A stretch of 64,000 nt of DNA from an uncultured Maricaulis sp. (lineage in GTDB: Bacteria > Pseudomonadota > Alphaproteobacteria > Caulobacterales > Maricaulaceae), in contig NZ_CAMYLS010000002.1 in assembly GCF_947259345.1 (NCBI RefSeq), forward strand, positions 1-64,000. Direction: 5' to 3'. Numbering within the stretch: position 1 is the stretch's first letter; every line of letters begins with the position of its first letter. The position numbers and the translations under genes are program-made. The notes beneath the pieces are model-generated. The model was not told the origin of the DNA. It worked only from the letters and a program-made list of their open reading frames with translations, and ran no database searches. Of the stretch, positions 42,760-52,127 are shown in pieces.

Positions 42760-43731
42760 ATGTCCGACCCCACTCGTACCTATCTCGATTTCGAACGGCC
42801 GCTGGCCGAGCTGGAAGCCAAGATTGAAGAGCTCGAATCCCTCGCGGGTGATGACGCTCCCGATACGGCGGAAGAGACGGCGCGCCTGCGTCAAAAGGCC
42901 AGCGAACAGCTCGCCGCGCTCTATTCCAAGCTCGACCCCTGGCGCAAGACGTTGGTCGCCCGCCATCCCGAGCGGCCGCATTTCCGTGATTATCGCAAGG
43001 CGCTGATTGAGGATTTCGAGGAAATGTGCGGAGATCGCCGTTTCTCCGAAGACCCCGCGATTGTCGGGGGTCTGGGCCGCTTCCGCGGGCGGTCCGTGGT
43101 CGTGATCGGCCATGAGAAGGGCCACAACACCGAAACCCGCATCAAGCACAATTTCGGCATGGCGCGCCCGGAAGGTTATCGCAAGGCGATCCGCCTGATG
43201 GATCTGGCCGAGAAGTTCAACCTGCCAGTGTTGACCTTTGTCGATACGGCTGGCGCCTATCCGGGCCTTGGCGCGGAAGAGCGCGGCCAGTCCGAAGCCA
43301 TCGCCCGCTCGACCGAGCGCTGCTTGACGCTGGGTACGCCACTGATTTCCACCATTACCGGTGAAGGTGGCTCCGGCGGGGCTGTGGCCCTGGCCAGTGC
43401 CAATACGGTGATGATGCTGGAACACTCCATCTATTCGGTGATCTCGCCGGAAGGCTGTGCCTCCATCCTGTGGAATGATTCAACCCGCTCCAAGGATGCC
43501 GCTGTAGCGATGAAAATCACCGCGCCGGACCTTCTGGCGATGAAGATCGTCGACCAGGTCATTCCCGAACCGGTCGGCGGTGCCCATCGTCACGCCCAGG
43601 CGACCATGACTGCTGTCGGCAATGCCATCGAGAAACATCTCGGCCAGCTCGAGCAGATGGATGCCAAGGCCCTGCGCCAGCAACGCCGCGAGCGCTTCCT
43701 CGCCATCGGCCGGACCCTGCCGGGGGCCTGA
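42760..43731 (+). CDS. accA: Acetyl-CoA carboxylase carboxyltransferase subunit alpha
   Basis: AccA with AccD transfers the carboxyl group from biotin to acetyl-CoA to give malonyl-CoA. The N-terminal coiled coil (YLDFERPLAELEAKIEELES) precedes the crotonase-like domain with RFRGRSVVVIGHEKG, FNLPVLTFVDTAGAYPG, ISTITGEGGSGGAVALA and YSVISPEGCASILW. Length (323 aa) and order are typical. The start is 92 bp after xerD, and in many alphaproteobacteria the two are neighbours. Confidence 0.97.
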   Translation: MSDPTRTYLDFERPLAELEAKIEELESLAGDDAPDTAEETARLRQKASEQLAALYSKLDPWRKTLVARHPERPHFRDYRKALIEDFEEMCGDRRFSEDPAIVGGLGRFRGRSVVVIGHEKGHNTETRIKHNFGMARPEGYRKAIRLMDLAEKFNLPVLTFVDTAGAYPGLGAEERGQSEAIARSTERCLTLGTPLISTITGEGGSGGAVALASANTVMMLEHSIYSVISPEGCASILWNDSTRSKDAAVAMKITAPDLLAMKIVDQVIPEPVGGAHRHAQATMTAVGNAIEKHLGQLEQMDAKALRQQRRERFLAIGRTLPGA

Positions 43732-43782
43732 GCCCCGACATTGCGCGGTCCGGCGCGGTTGGTTCGTTCAGACGTCCTGATC

Positions 43783-44673
43783 TCATGACTTCGTGACGAG
43801 ACTGGCAGGCTTCGCGCTCTGAGGCGCGGATGCCTGGCTCAACCACAGACTGGCGAACACAATCAGAACCCCCGCGATCTGCAGCGCGGACAGGGTCTGG
43901 CCGAGCACGATCCAGCCCAGGCAAACCGCGGTCATCGGGCTGAGAAAGCCGAGCAGTGTCGCTCGCGCGGGGCCGATCACCGCGAGGCCGCGAAACCAGA
44001 CCCAATAGGTCATTGCGGCGCCCGGGATGGCCAGCCAGGCGAGGCCGGTCAGCGAGGTTGGCGTGATCGGTGGCAGCCCACCCTCCGTCAGCAAGGCAAG
44101 GGGGAGGAGCAGGAGGCCCCCCGCGGTCAATTGCCAGGCTGTCAGCGTCAGCGGTGAGACCGGAAAATGCCAACGCCTTGTGAGCACGCTGCCGGCCGCC
44201 ATCGCCGCCGCGCCGCCCAGTCCCGCCATGAGACCGAACGCGTCCAGCCGGGCCTCACCTGTCATGACCAGAAGTGCCACACCCGCCAGACCCGCCAGAC
44301 CGGCGAGGACATGCCTGAGCTGGATCGTGCTGGCCAACGCGAAATGCGCGAGCCCGATGACGAGCAGGGGCTGAATGGCACCGACCGTCGCAGCCACGCC
44401 GCCTGGAAGGCGATAGGCGGCGATGTTGAGCAGGCTCCAGAAGATCGTGAAATTGAGTCCGCCGAGTACGAAAAGCTTCACGACCCAGTCGACACGGGGG
44501 AGGCGCCGCACGAGCATCAGGAGGAGCAGGCCGGCCGGCAGGGCACGCAGGGCGGCGATCCCCAGGGCGTGGCCTGGCGGCAAGCTCAGCGTGATGGCGA
44601 GGTAGGAACAGCCCCAGATCGCCGGGGCGAGCGCCGTGAGCGCGATATCCGACAGTCGCGGCATGACGATCAC
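43783..44673 (-). CDS. EamA/DMT-family transporter (296 aa)
   Basis: Ten hydrophobic segments form two EamA halves (ALTALAPAIWGCSYLAITLS at the N-terminus, GLGGAAAMAAGSVLTRRWHF opening the second half, GWIVLGQTLSALQIAGVLIV near the C-terminus). It shares a 4-bp overlap with the cyclase gene upstream, so the two are cotranscribed and the exporter may handle the cyclase product. ATG at 44664 is an alternative start, three codons in. It is convergent with accA, with 51 bp between stops. Confidence 0.9.
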   Translation of the reverse strand: MIVMPRLSDIALTALAPAIWGCSYLAITLSLPPGHALGIAALRALPAGLLLLMLVRRLPRVDWVVKLFVLGGLNFTIFWSLLNIAAYRLPGGVAATVGAIQPLLVIGLAHFALASTIQLRHVLAGLAGLAGVALLVMTGEARLDAFGLMAGLGGAAAMAAGSVLTRRWHFPVSPLTLTAWQLTAGGLLLLPLALLTEGGLPPITPTSLTGLAWLAIPGAAMTYWVWFRGLAVIGPARATLLGFLSPMTAVCLGWIVLGQTLSALQIAGVLIVFASLWLSQASAPQSAKPASLVTKS

Positions 44674-45653
44674 TCCACCGGCAGGGCGATGGGCCGCATC
44701 GGCGCGGCATCGGCGCCGCGCAGGCGCAGGGAGGCGGCGATGAAGGCGAACTCCTGCACACCGTCACGGGCCAGGCCCTCAAGATTGACCACTTCCAGGA
44801 TGGGTATTCCCGATTGGGCCAACAGAAAGGTGTGGACCGGGACGTAATTGCCGTCGACCTCTGACGGGAAAGCTTCAAAGCTCAGATTATCGGCTCCCAC
44901 GACCATGGCGCCGGCCTCGGCGAGATATCGGGCGGCGTCCATGCCGAGCCCGGGCGCATTGCCCATATAGGCGTCTGCGTCTTCGAAATCCTGCATCCAG
45001 CCGGTCCGCACCAGGACAACATCGCCGGTATGGATGGCCAGACCTGCCCGCTCCAGGGCGGCCTCGATATCGGCGGTGGTCACCCGATAGCCCGGTTCCA
45101 GCCTGTCCACGTCGAACAGGGCTGGAAGGTCGACCAGCAGACCACGGGCGATGATGGGCGGAAGGGCTCCGGCGTCGGCGCGATGCCAGCCACGATCGCC
45201 GAGATGTTCGTCGGCGCTGAAACCATTCCAGATTTGGCCGTTGAGTCCGAAATGGCTGAGCGCATCGATATGGGTGCCGGTGTGGGTGTAGAGGCTGATG
45301 GCCGAGCCGGAATAGCTGACATGGGCGTTCACGCTCCCACCAACGCCCAGCGGATCATCCACGGTGGTGCCGTGCGGTGTGTGTGTCATCCAAAGGCGAT
45401 AGTGCGGATCGCCGGCGGCCTGCCAGCTGGGCATGCCGATGAAATATTCCACCGACAGGTCATAGCTTGCCCCGCCGGTAATCCGCGAGAGGATGGCGGC
45501 GCGGCTTGTCTCGGTCATCTGATTGAGCCGACCGATCTCGTCGTCAGCGCCCCAGGGGCTCTGACCAGCATTCTGGGCCTGCCCGCCCGATGTGGCGACA
45601 AGCGCGAACAGGGCGAGGCTGGCGAGGCGGGGCGGGGTAAGGGATAGGCGCAT
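44670..45653 (-). CDS. Exported cyclase-family (kynurenine formamidase-like) metal hydrolase (327 aa)
   Basis: A signal peptide is present (MRLSLTPPRLASLALFALVA, then TSGGQAQ). The family's metal-binding motif HTGTHIDALSHF is at 124-135, and later GDVVLVRTGWMQ and VVGADNLSFEAFPSE follow. Relatives hydrolyse amide or ester bonds with Mn/Zn (arylformamidase, isatin hydrolase). Periplasmic location is unusual for the kynurenine pathway, so another substrate is likely. AAGGAG before the ATG at 45653 decides the start. It is divergent from a LysR gene over a 110-bp spacer with a palindrome. Confidence 0.87.
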   Translation of the reverse strand: MRLSLTPPRLASLALFALVATSGGQAQNAGQSPWGADDEIGRLNQMTETSRAAILSRITGGASYDLSVEYFIGMPSWQAAGDPHYRLWMTHTPHGTTVDDPLGVGGSVNAHVSYSGSAISLYTHTGTHIDALSHFGLNGQIWNGFSADEHLGDRGWHRADAGALPPIIARGLLVDLPALFDVDRLEPGYRVTTADIEAALERAGLAIHTGDVVLVRTGWMQDFEDADAYMGNAPGLGMDAARYLAEAGAMVVGADNLSFEAFPSEVDGNYVPVHTFLLAQSGIPILEVVNLEGLARDGVQEFAFIAASLRLRGADAAPMRPIALPVE

Positions 45654-45720
45654 TTGACTCTCCTTTGGCTGGCGGCGGGGCAGCATTGCCGGGAGAGATA
45701 CGGGTTTGGCATGGATTAAA

Positions 45721-45734
45721 TAATTGGGTAATTA
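45721..45734. promoter_or_regulatory. Candidate LysR operator (TAATT-N4-AATTA)
   Basis: A perfect dyad TAATTGGGTAATTA lies 29 bp before the LysR start codon and 67 bp before the divergent cyclase start. Its location and symmetry fit a LysR-type binding site that regulates both genes. Confidence 0.5.
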
Positions 45735-45763
45735 CTCACCTCAATGTTTCGTAAGAGTGAATA

Positions 45764-46669
45764 ATGGATCGCTTTCTTGTGCTCAAAACCTTTCGACGTG
45801 TGGTCGAACTGGACGGCTTCGCGGCCGCCGCGCGTGATTTGGGCCTCTCCAACGCGTCGGTCTCCAAGCATGTCGCCCAGCTTGAGGCCCGGCTGGGGGT
45901 CGCGCTTCTGGTCAGAACGACGCGACGGCTGAGCCTGACCGATGCCGGGCGCGACTATTATCGCAATGCGGTGCACATTCTCGAGGCGCTCGCGGAGGCG
46001 GATGATCAGGCCGGTCTGGCCGGCATTGCGCCGCGCGGGCGAATTCGCATGACCGCGCCGATGTCGCTGGGATTGGCTGATCTGACCGACCGGCTCGTGG
46101 ACTTCCGCGAGCGGCATCCCGACATCACACTCGATGTCTTGCTTGATGATCGCCAGGTCGACCTCGTCGAGCACGGACTGGACCTGGCCATACGCGGGGC
46201 GGGCCCGATGGCGGATTCCTCCCTGCACGGGCGCCGTTTGACGCCGATGGACCGCTGGCTACTCGCCTCACCGGGCTATCTGGAAGCGCACGGAACACCG
46301 GCCTCGCCGGACCAACTCACCGCGCATGCGTGTCTGGCCTACAGCCATGCGGCAACACCGGATGTCTGGCGCTTCAATCGAGCTGGCCGAGCAGTCGAAG
46401 TCGGATTTTCCGGGCCGATGCGGATCAGTAACTCGATCGCCATCGTCAGGGCTCTGGCCCGGGGCCAGGGCATTGGTCTGGTGCCGGCCTTTCTTGCGGA
46501 GCAAGAAATGACACAAGGCAAACTGGTACGGGTTCTGGCCGACTGGGAGAGCGAGCCGCGCGCCTTGCATGTGCTCTATCCAGGCCATCGCGAGCATTCG
46601 GCGCGCGTACGGGCCCTGATCGACTTTCTGGTGGAGTCCTACCGCAATCGCCCGCTGGGTCGCGATTAG
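45764..46669 (+). CDS. LysR-family transcriptional regulator (301 aa)
   Basis: The N-terminal HTH is MDRFLVLKTFRRVVELDGFA, then AAARDLGLSNASVSKHVAQLEARLGVALLVRTTRRLSLTDAG. The effector domain carries RIRMTAPMSLGLADLTDRLV and DLAIRGAGPMADSSLHGRRL. It is divergent from the exported cyclase/EamA operon, the usual arrangement for a regulator and its target. The spacer holds a palindrome. The ligand is probably a cyclase substrate or product. The stop overlaps the acetyltransferase gene convergently by 4 bp. Confidence 0.92.
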   Translation: MDRFLVLKTFRRVVELDGFAAAARDLGLSNASVSKHVAQLEARLGVALLVRTTRRLSLTDAGRDYYRNAVHILEALAEADDQAGLAGIAPRGRIRMTAPMSLGLADLTDRLVDFRERHPDITLDVLLDDRQVDLVEHGLDLAIRGAGPMADSSLHGRRLTPMDRWLLASPGYLEAHGTPASPDQLTAHACLAYSHAATPDVWRFNRAGRAVEVGFSGPMRISNSIAIVRALARGQGIGLVPAFLAEQEMTQGKLVRVLADWESEPRALHVLYPGHREHSARVRALIDFLVESYRNRPLGRD

Positions 46670-47127
46670 AGCGTCACTTCCAACCAGGGCAGTTCGCGGC
46701 CCTTGAAGACATCGCTGGGGCGCATGGCAACACGGCGGGCGCCCATATGGATATAGGCGGCTTCGGCATAGGGGTCGGAGAGGATGGTCATTACTGTCTC
46801 GCCGCGGGCCTTGAGCTTGGCCTTGGCATCCTCGAAGAGGTCGCGGCCGACGCCCTTGCCGATGGCGGCGGGGGTGATGAAGAGCAGGTCCAGCGTGCCG
46901 TGGTGCCCGCCCGGATCGATCTGGCACACACCCAGCATCGTGCCATCCTCGAGCTCCGCGACGGTGGTCAGACCCGCATCGATGGCTTCGGCAGTGACAC
47001 GCAGATAGGGCGCGACTTCGGCCATGAAGGCCTCGTCATATCCCCAATGCGCCTTGGATTTCAGGCAGAGTTCAGAGAGCGCATCTTCCTCACCGGCACA
47101 GGCAGGACGAAGGCGGACCTCGCTCAT
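46666..47127 (-). CDS. GNAT-family N-acetyltransferase (153 aa)
   Basis: The GNAT fold is recognisable: RLRPACAGEEDALSELCLKS at the N-terminus, DLLFITPAAIGKGVGRDLFE as the acetyl-CoA pyrophosphate-binding motif A, and YIHMGARRVAMRPSDVFKGR near the end. The acceptor is unknown. The gene follows secA by 18 bp on the same strand, so it may be transcribed with secA, although the functional link is not clear. Confidence 0.88.
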   Translation of the reverse strand: MSEVRLRPACAGEEDALSELCLKSKAHWGYDEAFMAEVAPYLRVTAEAIDAGLTTVAELEDGTMLGVCQIDPGGHHGTLDLLFITPAAIGKGVGRDLFEDAKAKLKARGETVMTILSDPYAEAAYIHMGARRVAMRPSDVFKGRELPWLEVTL

Positions 47128-47145
47128 CGCGTCACCTTTGCCGGA

Positions 47146-50013
47146 TCAGGCGCCGGGCGCGGTGCTGATGGCGCCGTGGCACTGCTTGTACTTCTTGCCG
47201 GAACCGCAGGGGCAGGGCGCGTTGCGGGCGACGCGGCCCCAGGTCTCCGGCTTGTTCGGATGCGCAGGTGTGGAGACGCGGCGTTGGGTCGGCGAGACAC
47301 GCGGTGCGACGGGTCCGTCACCCGGATCGGCCATTTCATTGCGACCGGTACGTGGATCGATATGCGTCGCTGTCATGTCTTCCGGAGCCTTGGGCGGCGC
47401 CGGGGCCCGCTCGAAGCGGATCAGCATGAGCTGTTTGGTCACTTCGCCGCGCAGATTGTCCATCATGCGCTGGAACAGGTTGAAGGCCTCGGTCTTGAAC
47501 TCGTTGAGCGGATTGCGCTGGGCGTAGGAGCGCAGGCCGATCATCGAGCGCATCGCGTCGAGATTTTGCAGGTGTTCGCGCCAATTGATGTCGATGGCCT
47601 GGAGCAGGATCGATTTTTCGATCCGGCGCATCAGGTCCGGGCCCGCATTGGCGGCTTTCTCGGCATAGGCCTTGTCGGCAGCATCGCTGATGCGTTCAAG
47701 GATTTCTTCGTCGGCAATGCCTTCTTCGTCCGCCCAGGCTTCCACTGGCAAATCGAGCCCGAACGTATTCTTCAGCTCTTCCTTGAGGCCTGTGATGTCC
47801 CACTGGTCGGCAAAGGCCTTGGGCGGGATATGGGCCGTGACCAGGTCTTCGGCGGTGGACTGGCGCATGTCCTTGATGACGTCGGCAACGTCGTCCGACA
47901 GCATGAAATCGATGCGCTGTTCGAAGACCGCCTTGCGCTGGTCATTCATCACGTCGTCGTATTTCAGGACATTCTTGCGGATGTCGAAATTGCGCTGCTC
48001 GACCTTGCGCTGCGAGGTCTCGAGGGCCTTGGACATCCAGGGGTGCTGGATGGCCTCACCCTCTTTCATGCCCAGCGTGCGCATGATCCCGTCCAGACGC
48101 TCCGGCGCGAAAATGCGCAGCAAATCGTCCTGGACGGAGATGAAGAATTTCGAACGGCCCGGATCGCCCTGGCGACCGGTCCGGCCGCGCAGCTGATTGT
48201 CGATGCGGCGGCTTTCATGGCGCTCGGTGGCGAGCACGTAGAGCCCGCCCGCATCCAGCGCTTTTCGCTTCTTCTCGGCGATGTCGGCCTTGATGGCGTC
48301 CATCTCGCGGTCGATCTCGGTCTGGGTCGGGGTCTTGCCGGCTTCTTCCTGTTCGGCCTTCCAGGCGTCCAGACGCATGTCCGGATTGCCGCCGAGCTGA
48401 ATATCGGTACCGCGACCGGCCATATTGGTGGCGATCGTCACTGCACCCGGCACACCGGCCTGGGCGACGATAAAGGCTTCCTGCTCATGGTAGCGGGCAT
48501 TGAGCACCTGATGGTCAAGCGGGATCAGCTTGAGCATTTCCGGCAGGGTCCGGCTTGACGGGCGGGCCGACTTCTCGAACTCGGCCTTCGCCGCTTCGTC
48601 TTTCGGATAGAGATGGCCCAACATCTTCTTGAACAGGGCCTTGTCGCTCATCAGCCGGTCGAGGACTTCGGACTTCTCGATCGAGGCCGTGCCCACGAGG
48701 ACAGGTTGACCCCGCTCCTTGCAGTCGACGATTTCGTCGATGATGGCGGCGTATTTCTCTTCCAGCGTGCGATAAACTTCGTCTTCCTCGTCAATCCGCG
48801 CGATCGGCTTGTTGGTCGGGATTTCGACCACGCCGAGCTTGTAGATGTCGAAGAATTCGTCCGCTTCGGTCAGCGCCGTACCGGTCATGCCGGCCAGCTT
48901 GTTGTAGAGGCGGAAGTAATTCTGGAAAGTGACGGAGGCCAGGGTCTGGTTTTCCGGCTGGATCTCGGTGCCTTCCTTGGCCTCGATGGCCTGGTGGAGA
49001 CCATCGGAGAGGCGGCGGCCCGGCATCATGCGACCGGTGAATTCATCGATCAGGACAACGGCATTGTCCTTGATGATGTAATCCTTGTCGCGCACGAAGA
49101 TCTTGTGCGCCTTGAGGGCCTGGTTGACGTGGTGGACGGCCTGGATGTTCTCGACATCGTAGAGATCGCCTTCCGCGAGGAGTTCGCGCTCTTTCAGCAG
49201 GCGCTCGATTTCCTCATTGCCGTCTTCGGTGAGGAGGACCGAGCGGGCCTTCTCGTCAATCTCATAGCAATCCTCGCCCAAAAGCGGGATCAGCTCATTG
49301 ATGGTCTTGTAGAATTCCGTGCGGTCTTCGGTGCGGCCGGAAATGATCAGCGGCGTGCGCGCCTCGTCGATCAGGATGGAGTCGACCTCATCGACGATGG
49401 CGAAGCCATGGCCGCGCTGCACCATCTCGTCCGTCGAGTATTTCATGTTGTCGCGCAGATAATCGAAGCCGAGCTCGTTATTGGTCGCGTAGGTGATGTC
49501 GCAGGCATAGGCGGCGCGGCGTTCCGGATCGGTCATGCCGTGGGCGATCACGCCGGTCGTCATTCCGAGCTGGGCAAAGACCCGGCCCATCCATTCACTG
49601 TCGCGCGTGGCCAGATAGTCATTGACCGTGACGACGTGCACGCCCTTGTTTTCCAGCGCGTTGAGATAGCAAGGCAGGGTGGCGACGAGGGTCTTGCCCT
49701 CACCGGTCTTCATCTCGGCAATGGCGCCTTCGTGCAGAACGACACCGCCCATCATCTGGACGTCATAGGGGCGCAGGCCGAGGGCGCGCTTTGACGCTTC
49801 TCGAACAGCGGCAAAGGCTTCCGGCAGGAGATTGTCGAGTTTTTCGCCCTTCTCCAGGCGTTCGCGGAATTCGACCGTCTTGGCTTTCAACGCGTCATCC
49901 GAGAGCGCTTCGAAATCCGGCTCCATCGCGTTGATTTTCTCAACGATCGGACGCAGGCGGCGGACTTTACGGTCGTTTTCGGTACCGAAGATCTTGCGGG
50001 CAATGGACAGCAT
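47146..50013 (-). CDS. secA: Preprotein translocase ATPase SecA
   Basis: SecA drives post-translational protein export through SecYEG. The 955-aa sequence has the DEAD motor with Walker A ([20 protein letters not shown]) and [19 protein letters not shown], the pre-protein crosslinking domain, NBD2 with [20 protein letters not shown] and [20 protein letters not shown], the helical scaffold, and a C-terminal zinc finger ([14 protein letters not shown]). Length fits alphaproteobacterial SecA. It is divergent from the parvulin lipoprotein at 50193 with 179 bp between. Confidence 0.98.
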   Translation of the reverse strand: MLSIARKIFGTENDRKVRRLRPIVEKINAMEPDFEALSDDALKAKTVEFRERLEKGEKLDNLLPEAFAAVREASKRALGLRPYDVQMMGGVVLHEGAIAEMKTGEGKTLVATLPCYLNALENKGVHVVTVNDYLATRDSEWMGRVFAQLGMTTGVIAHGMTDPERRAAYACDITYATNNELGFDYLRDNMKYSTDEMVQRGHGFAIVDEVDSILIDEARTPLIISGRTEDRTEFYKTINELIPLLGEDCYEIDEKARSVLLTEDGNEEIERLLKERELLAEGDLYDVENIQAVHHVNQALKAHKIFVRDKDYIIKDNAVVLIDEFTGRMMPGRRLSDGLHQAIEAKEGTEIQPENQTLASVTFQNYFRLYNKLAGMTGTALTEADEFFDIYKLGVVEIPTNKPIARIDEEDEVYRTLEEKYAAIIDEIVDCKERGQPVLVGTASIEKSEVLDRLMSDKALFKKMLGHLYPKDEAAKAEFEKSARPSSRTLPEMLKLIPLDHQVLNARYHEQEAFIVAQAGVPGAVTIATNMAGRGTDIQLGGNPDMRLDAWKAEQEEAGKTPTQTEIDREMDAIKADIAEKKRKALDAGGLYVLATERHESRRIDNQLRGRTGRQGDPGRSKFFISVQDDLLRIFAPERLDGIMRTLGMKEGEAIQHPWMSKALETSQRKVEQRNFDIRKNVLKYDDVMNDQRKAVFEQRIDFMLSDDVADVIKDMRQSTAEDLVTAHIPPKAFADQWDITGLKEELKNTFGLDLPVEAWADEEGIADEEILERISDAADKAYAEKAANAGPDLMRRIEKSILLQAIDINWREHLQNLDAMRSMIGLRSYAQRNPLNEFKTEAFNLFQRMMDNLRGEVTKQLMLIRFERAPAPPKAPEDMTATHIDPRTGRNEMADPGDGPVAPRVSPTQRRVSTPAHPNKPETWGRVARNAPCPCGSGKKYKQCHGAISTAPGA

Positions 50014-50192
50014 GTGGCTCAGGCTTTGCGAACTACTGGGCAGCTGGCGTCCGGCGCCCAGGTTTCGTTCCGTTCGCCGGGGACGACAGCATTGCTTTGA
50101 AACGTCAGGGTGACTTAAGGATGAGGGGTGTAACTGTCAATCAAGCGGCGCGGCAATCAAGTCCCGCCACTTCAACAGGTGAGGCGCTATAG

Positions 50193-51158
50193 GTGTCTGT
50201 TTTCAGGCTCTTTTGCATTTTTGTGCTGACTGCAACTTGCTTCGCCTGTGGCCCCGAGCCGCGGCGGACGGTGGAGGATTTGTCCGATGAAGCGCCCAAC
50301 CTGTCCCTCGATGAAGCGGATCCGGTCGTTGCGCGGGTCGACGGTACGCTGATCCGGCGCTCTGATGTCACGCGTGAAGCGACCGCCCAGTCGGCGGAAA
50401 CCGGTGAGCCGGTGCCGGAAATGGGCAGCGAGGATTTCGATCGTATTCTCGACGAATTGGTTGACCAGCGCCTGCTGGCCCTGGAAGCGCGCCGTCGCGG
50501 CCTGCACCAGTCCGAGATTGCCCGCCGCCGTCTGGCGCTGGCCGAGGAGCGCATCCTGGCCAATGTCCTGGTCGAGACTGCGGTGGATGAGGCCGTGCCG
50601 GAAGAGACAATCCAGCGCATCTATGAGGAACAGATCCGGCTGATTCCCCTGGGTGAGGAGGTCAGGGCGCGCCATATTCTGGTGCAGACCGAGGATGAGG
50701 CGGTCGCCATCAAGGATCTGATCGACCAGGGCCGGGATTTCGCGGAACTTGCCGTTGCCCTCAGTGAGGACCAGGCGACCCGACTGGAGGGCGGGGATCT
50801 GGGCTATTTTTCGCGCCAGGGTATCCTGCCAGCCTTCGGAGCGGTGGCCTTTGCGACGCCCGAGGGCGCGGTGTCGGAACCGTTCCGAACCGAGTTCGGG
50901 TGGCATTTGCTGACCGTTGTGGATCGGCGCCGGCAGCCTCCGCCCTCGCTGGAGGCGCTGCGCCCGAATATCACACGCTTCTACACCTTCGATCAGATCG
51001 AGGCCCTGATTGACGGCTTGCGTACCAATGCGGTCATTGAGCGTCCCGACCTGTCGCTCACGCTTGCCCCGGAGGGGGAGGATGGCGCACTGGACATGTC
51101 CGGAGACGAGGCGACTGCGGGCGCTGAAGAAAACCTGAATGCCGACCAGCCTGGCTAG
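50193..51158 (+). CDS. Parvulin-type peptidylprolyl isomerase lipoprotein (321 aa)
   Basis: A GTG start gives MSVFRLFCIFVLTATCFAC, a lipoprotein signal with lipobox CFAC. A SurA-like N-terminal helical part (ILDELVDQRLLALEARRRGL) precedes the parvulin domain: VRARHILVQTEDEAVAIKDL, FAELAVALSEDQATRLEGGD, LGYFSRQGILPAFGAVAFA, FRTEFGWHLLTVVDRR. It should act as a periplasmic folding factor for exported proteins, sensible beside secA. The acidic tail is probably disordered. The start has no strong Shine-Dalgarno, so a nearby alternative is possible. Confidence 0.88.
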   Translation: MSVFRLFCIFVLTATCFACGPEPRRTVEDLSDEAPNLSLDEADPVVARVDGTLIRRSDVTREATAQSAETGEPVPEMGSEDFDRILDELVDQRLLALEARRRGLHQSEIARRRLALAEERILANVLVETAVDEAVPEETIQRIYEEQIRLIPLGEEVRARHILVQTEDEAVAIKDLIDQGRDFAELAVALSEDQATRLEGGDLGYFSRQGILPAFGAVAFATPEGAVSEPFRTEFGWHLLTVVDRRRQPPPSLEALRPNITRFYTFDQIEALIDGLRTNAVIERPDLSLTLAPEGEDGALDMSGDEATAGAEENLNADQPG

Positions 51159-51208
51159 GTGCGTATTAACCGCCTTTCTGCACCCGTCCTTAAGGGAGAT
51201 GTGGGAAT

Positions 51209-51625
51209 ATGACCGCTTGTAGCCCCAAACCGGTGCTCTTCGTTGCCGCCTGTGCCTTGCTGGATGCCGATGGCCGCATCCTCATCGCCAAGCGACCCGA
51301 AGGGAAGGCCATGGCGGGGCTTTGGGAATTCCCGGGCGGCAAGATCGAGCCGGGAGAGACACCGGAGCAGGCTGTGGTGCGTGAATTGCGCGAAGAGCTG
51401 AGTGTCGAGCCGTGCGAACGGTGTCTGCACCCCTTTGCCTTTGTTTCGCACCCCTATGACGACTTCCACATCGTCATGCCGCTCTTCCTGTGCCGCACCT
51501 GGGACGGCTTCCCGCACCCCAATGAAGGCCAGGAACTGGCCTGGGTCCGCAAGGAACGACTGCGCGACTATCAGATGTCCGCCGCGGACATCTCCCTGGC
51601 CGCCGAGCTGAGGGATCGTCTGTGA
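51209..51625 (+). CDS. mutT: 8-oxo-dGTP diphosphatase, MutT-like Nudix hydrolase (138 aa)
   Basis: The Nudix box is complete: GGKIEPGETPEQAVVRELRE, then ELSVE. The N-terminal ALLDADGRILIAKRPEGKAM and LWEFPGG are those of MutT, which removes oxidised dGTP. Length is typical. Its stop overlaps the ATG of the Flp pilin gene by one base, so the two are transcribed together, an unusual partner. Confidence 0.92.
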   Translation: MTACSPKPVLFVAACALLDADGRILIAKRPEGKAMAGLWEFPGGKIEPGETPEQAVVRELREELSVEPCERCLHPFAFVSHPYDDFHIVMPLFLCRTWDGFPHPNEGQELAWVRKERLRDYQMSAADISLAAELRDRL

Positions 51626-51783
51626 TGAAACTTCTTGCCCGTTTCGCCCGCGAACAGAGCGGCGCCACAGCCATCGAGTATGCGATGATTGCGGTTCTTG
51701 TCTCGATCATCGGGATCGGTGCGCTGGCGGTCATCGGCCCGGCCGTGATGGACATGTTCACGAACGCGCAGGCGCCGTTCTAG
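51625..51783 (+). CDS. Flp-family type IVb pilin (52 aa)
   Basis: The short protein has the Flp/Fap signature: basic N-terminus (MKLLARFAREQSGATAIEYA), with Gly13 as the prepilin peptidase site and the conserved Glu18-Tyr19, followed by one hydrophobic helix (MIAVLVSIIGIGALAVIGPA). It is normally polymerised by the Tad machinery, none of which is present here. The ATG overlaps the mutT stop (TGATG). Confidence 0.88.
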   Translation: MKLLARFAREQSGATAIEYAMIAVLVSIIGIGALAVIGPAVMDMFTNAQAPF

Positions 51784-52127
51784 GCGGGCGGCTTCACGAT
51801 TCTAGATTTGATTGTGGTCTGAGGCGCGTGCCTGTCTTCATATTCGGTGCGGCTCATGGATGGTGCTCAGGAGAAGGTCGCGCCGAAGTCGAAGGGATGT
51901 GAATAGCATATTTATTTCGGGATGTTAAGTGCGCTGACCTCTCGCGGTACATGCTGATGCTCGATCGATTTTGTACTTCAGGCTGGCCTATTTTTTGTCT
52001 AAGATTAGAGCGCCTTTAACAAAATGAGGGCCCGCGCGCGCCCCCTATTCCTCTGCACGCTATCGATTAAACCGGCTTGCATCGTGGCAATGTGGAAGCA
52101 CAATGCTTCGCATCTACGGGAGAGCCT
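51784..52127. other. Lower-GC intergenic region
   Basis: About 340 bp clearly richer in A/T than its surroundings, with several T-runs (for example GATTTGATTG, TATTTATTTC, CTATTTTTTGTC). No gene, terminator or clear promoter was identified, apart from a Shine-Dalgarno GGGAGAG for the next gene. Confidence 0.5.

Noticed and set aside
46747-48558. 603-codon plus-strand frame opposite secA
   Set aside because: SecA motifs on the minus strand are unambiguous. The plus-strand translation has no recognised domain.
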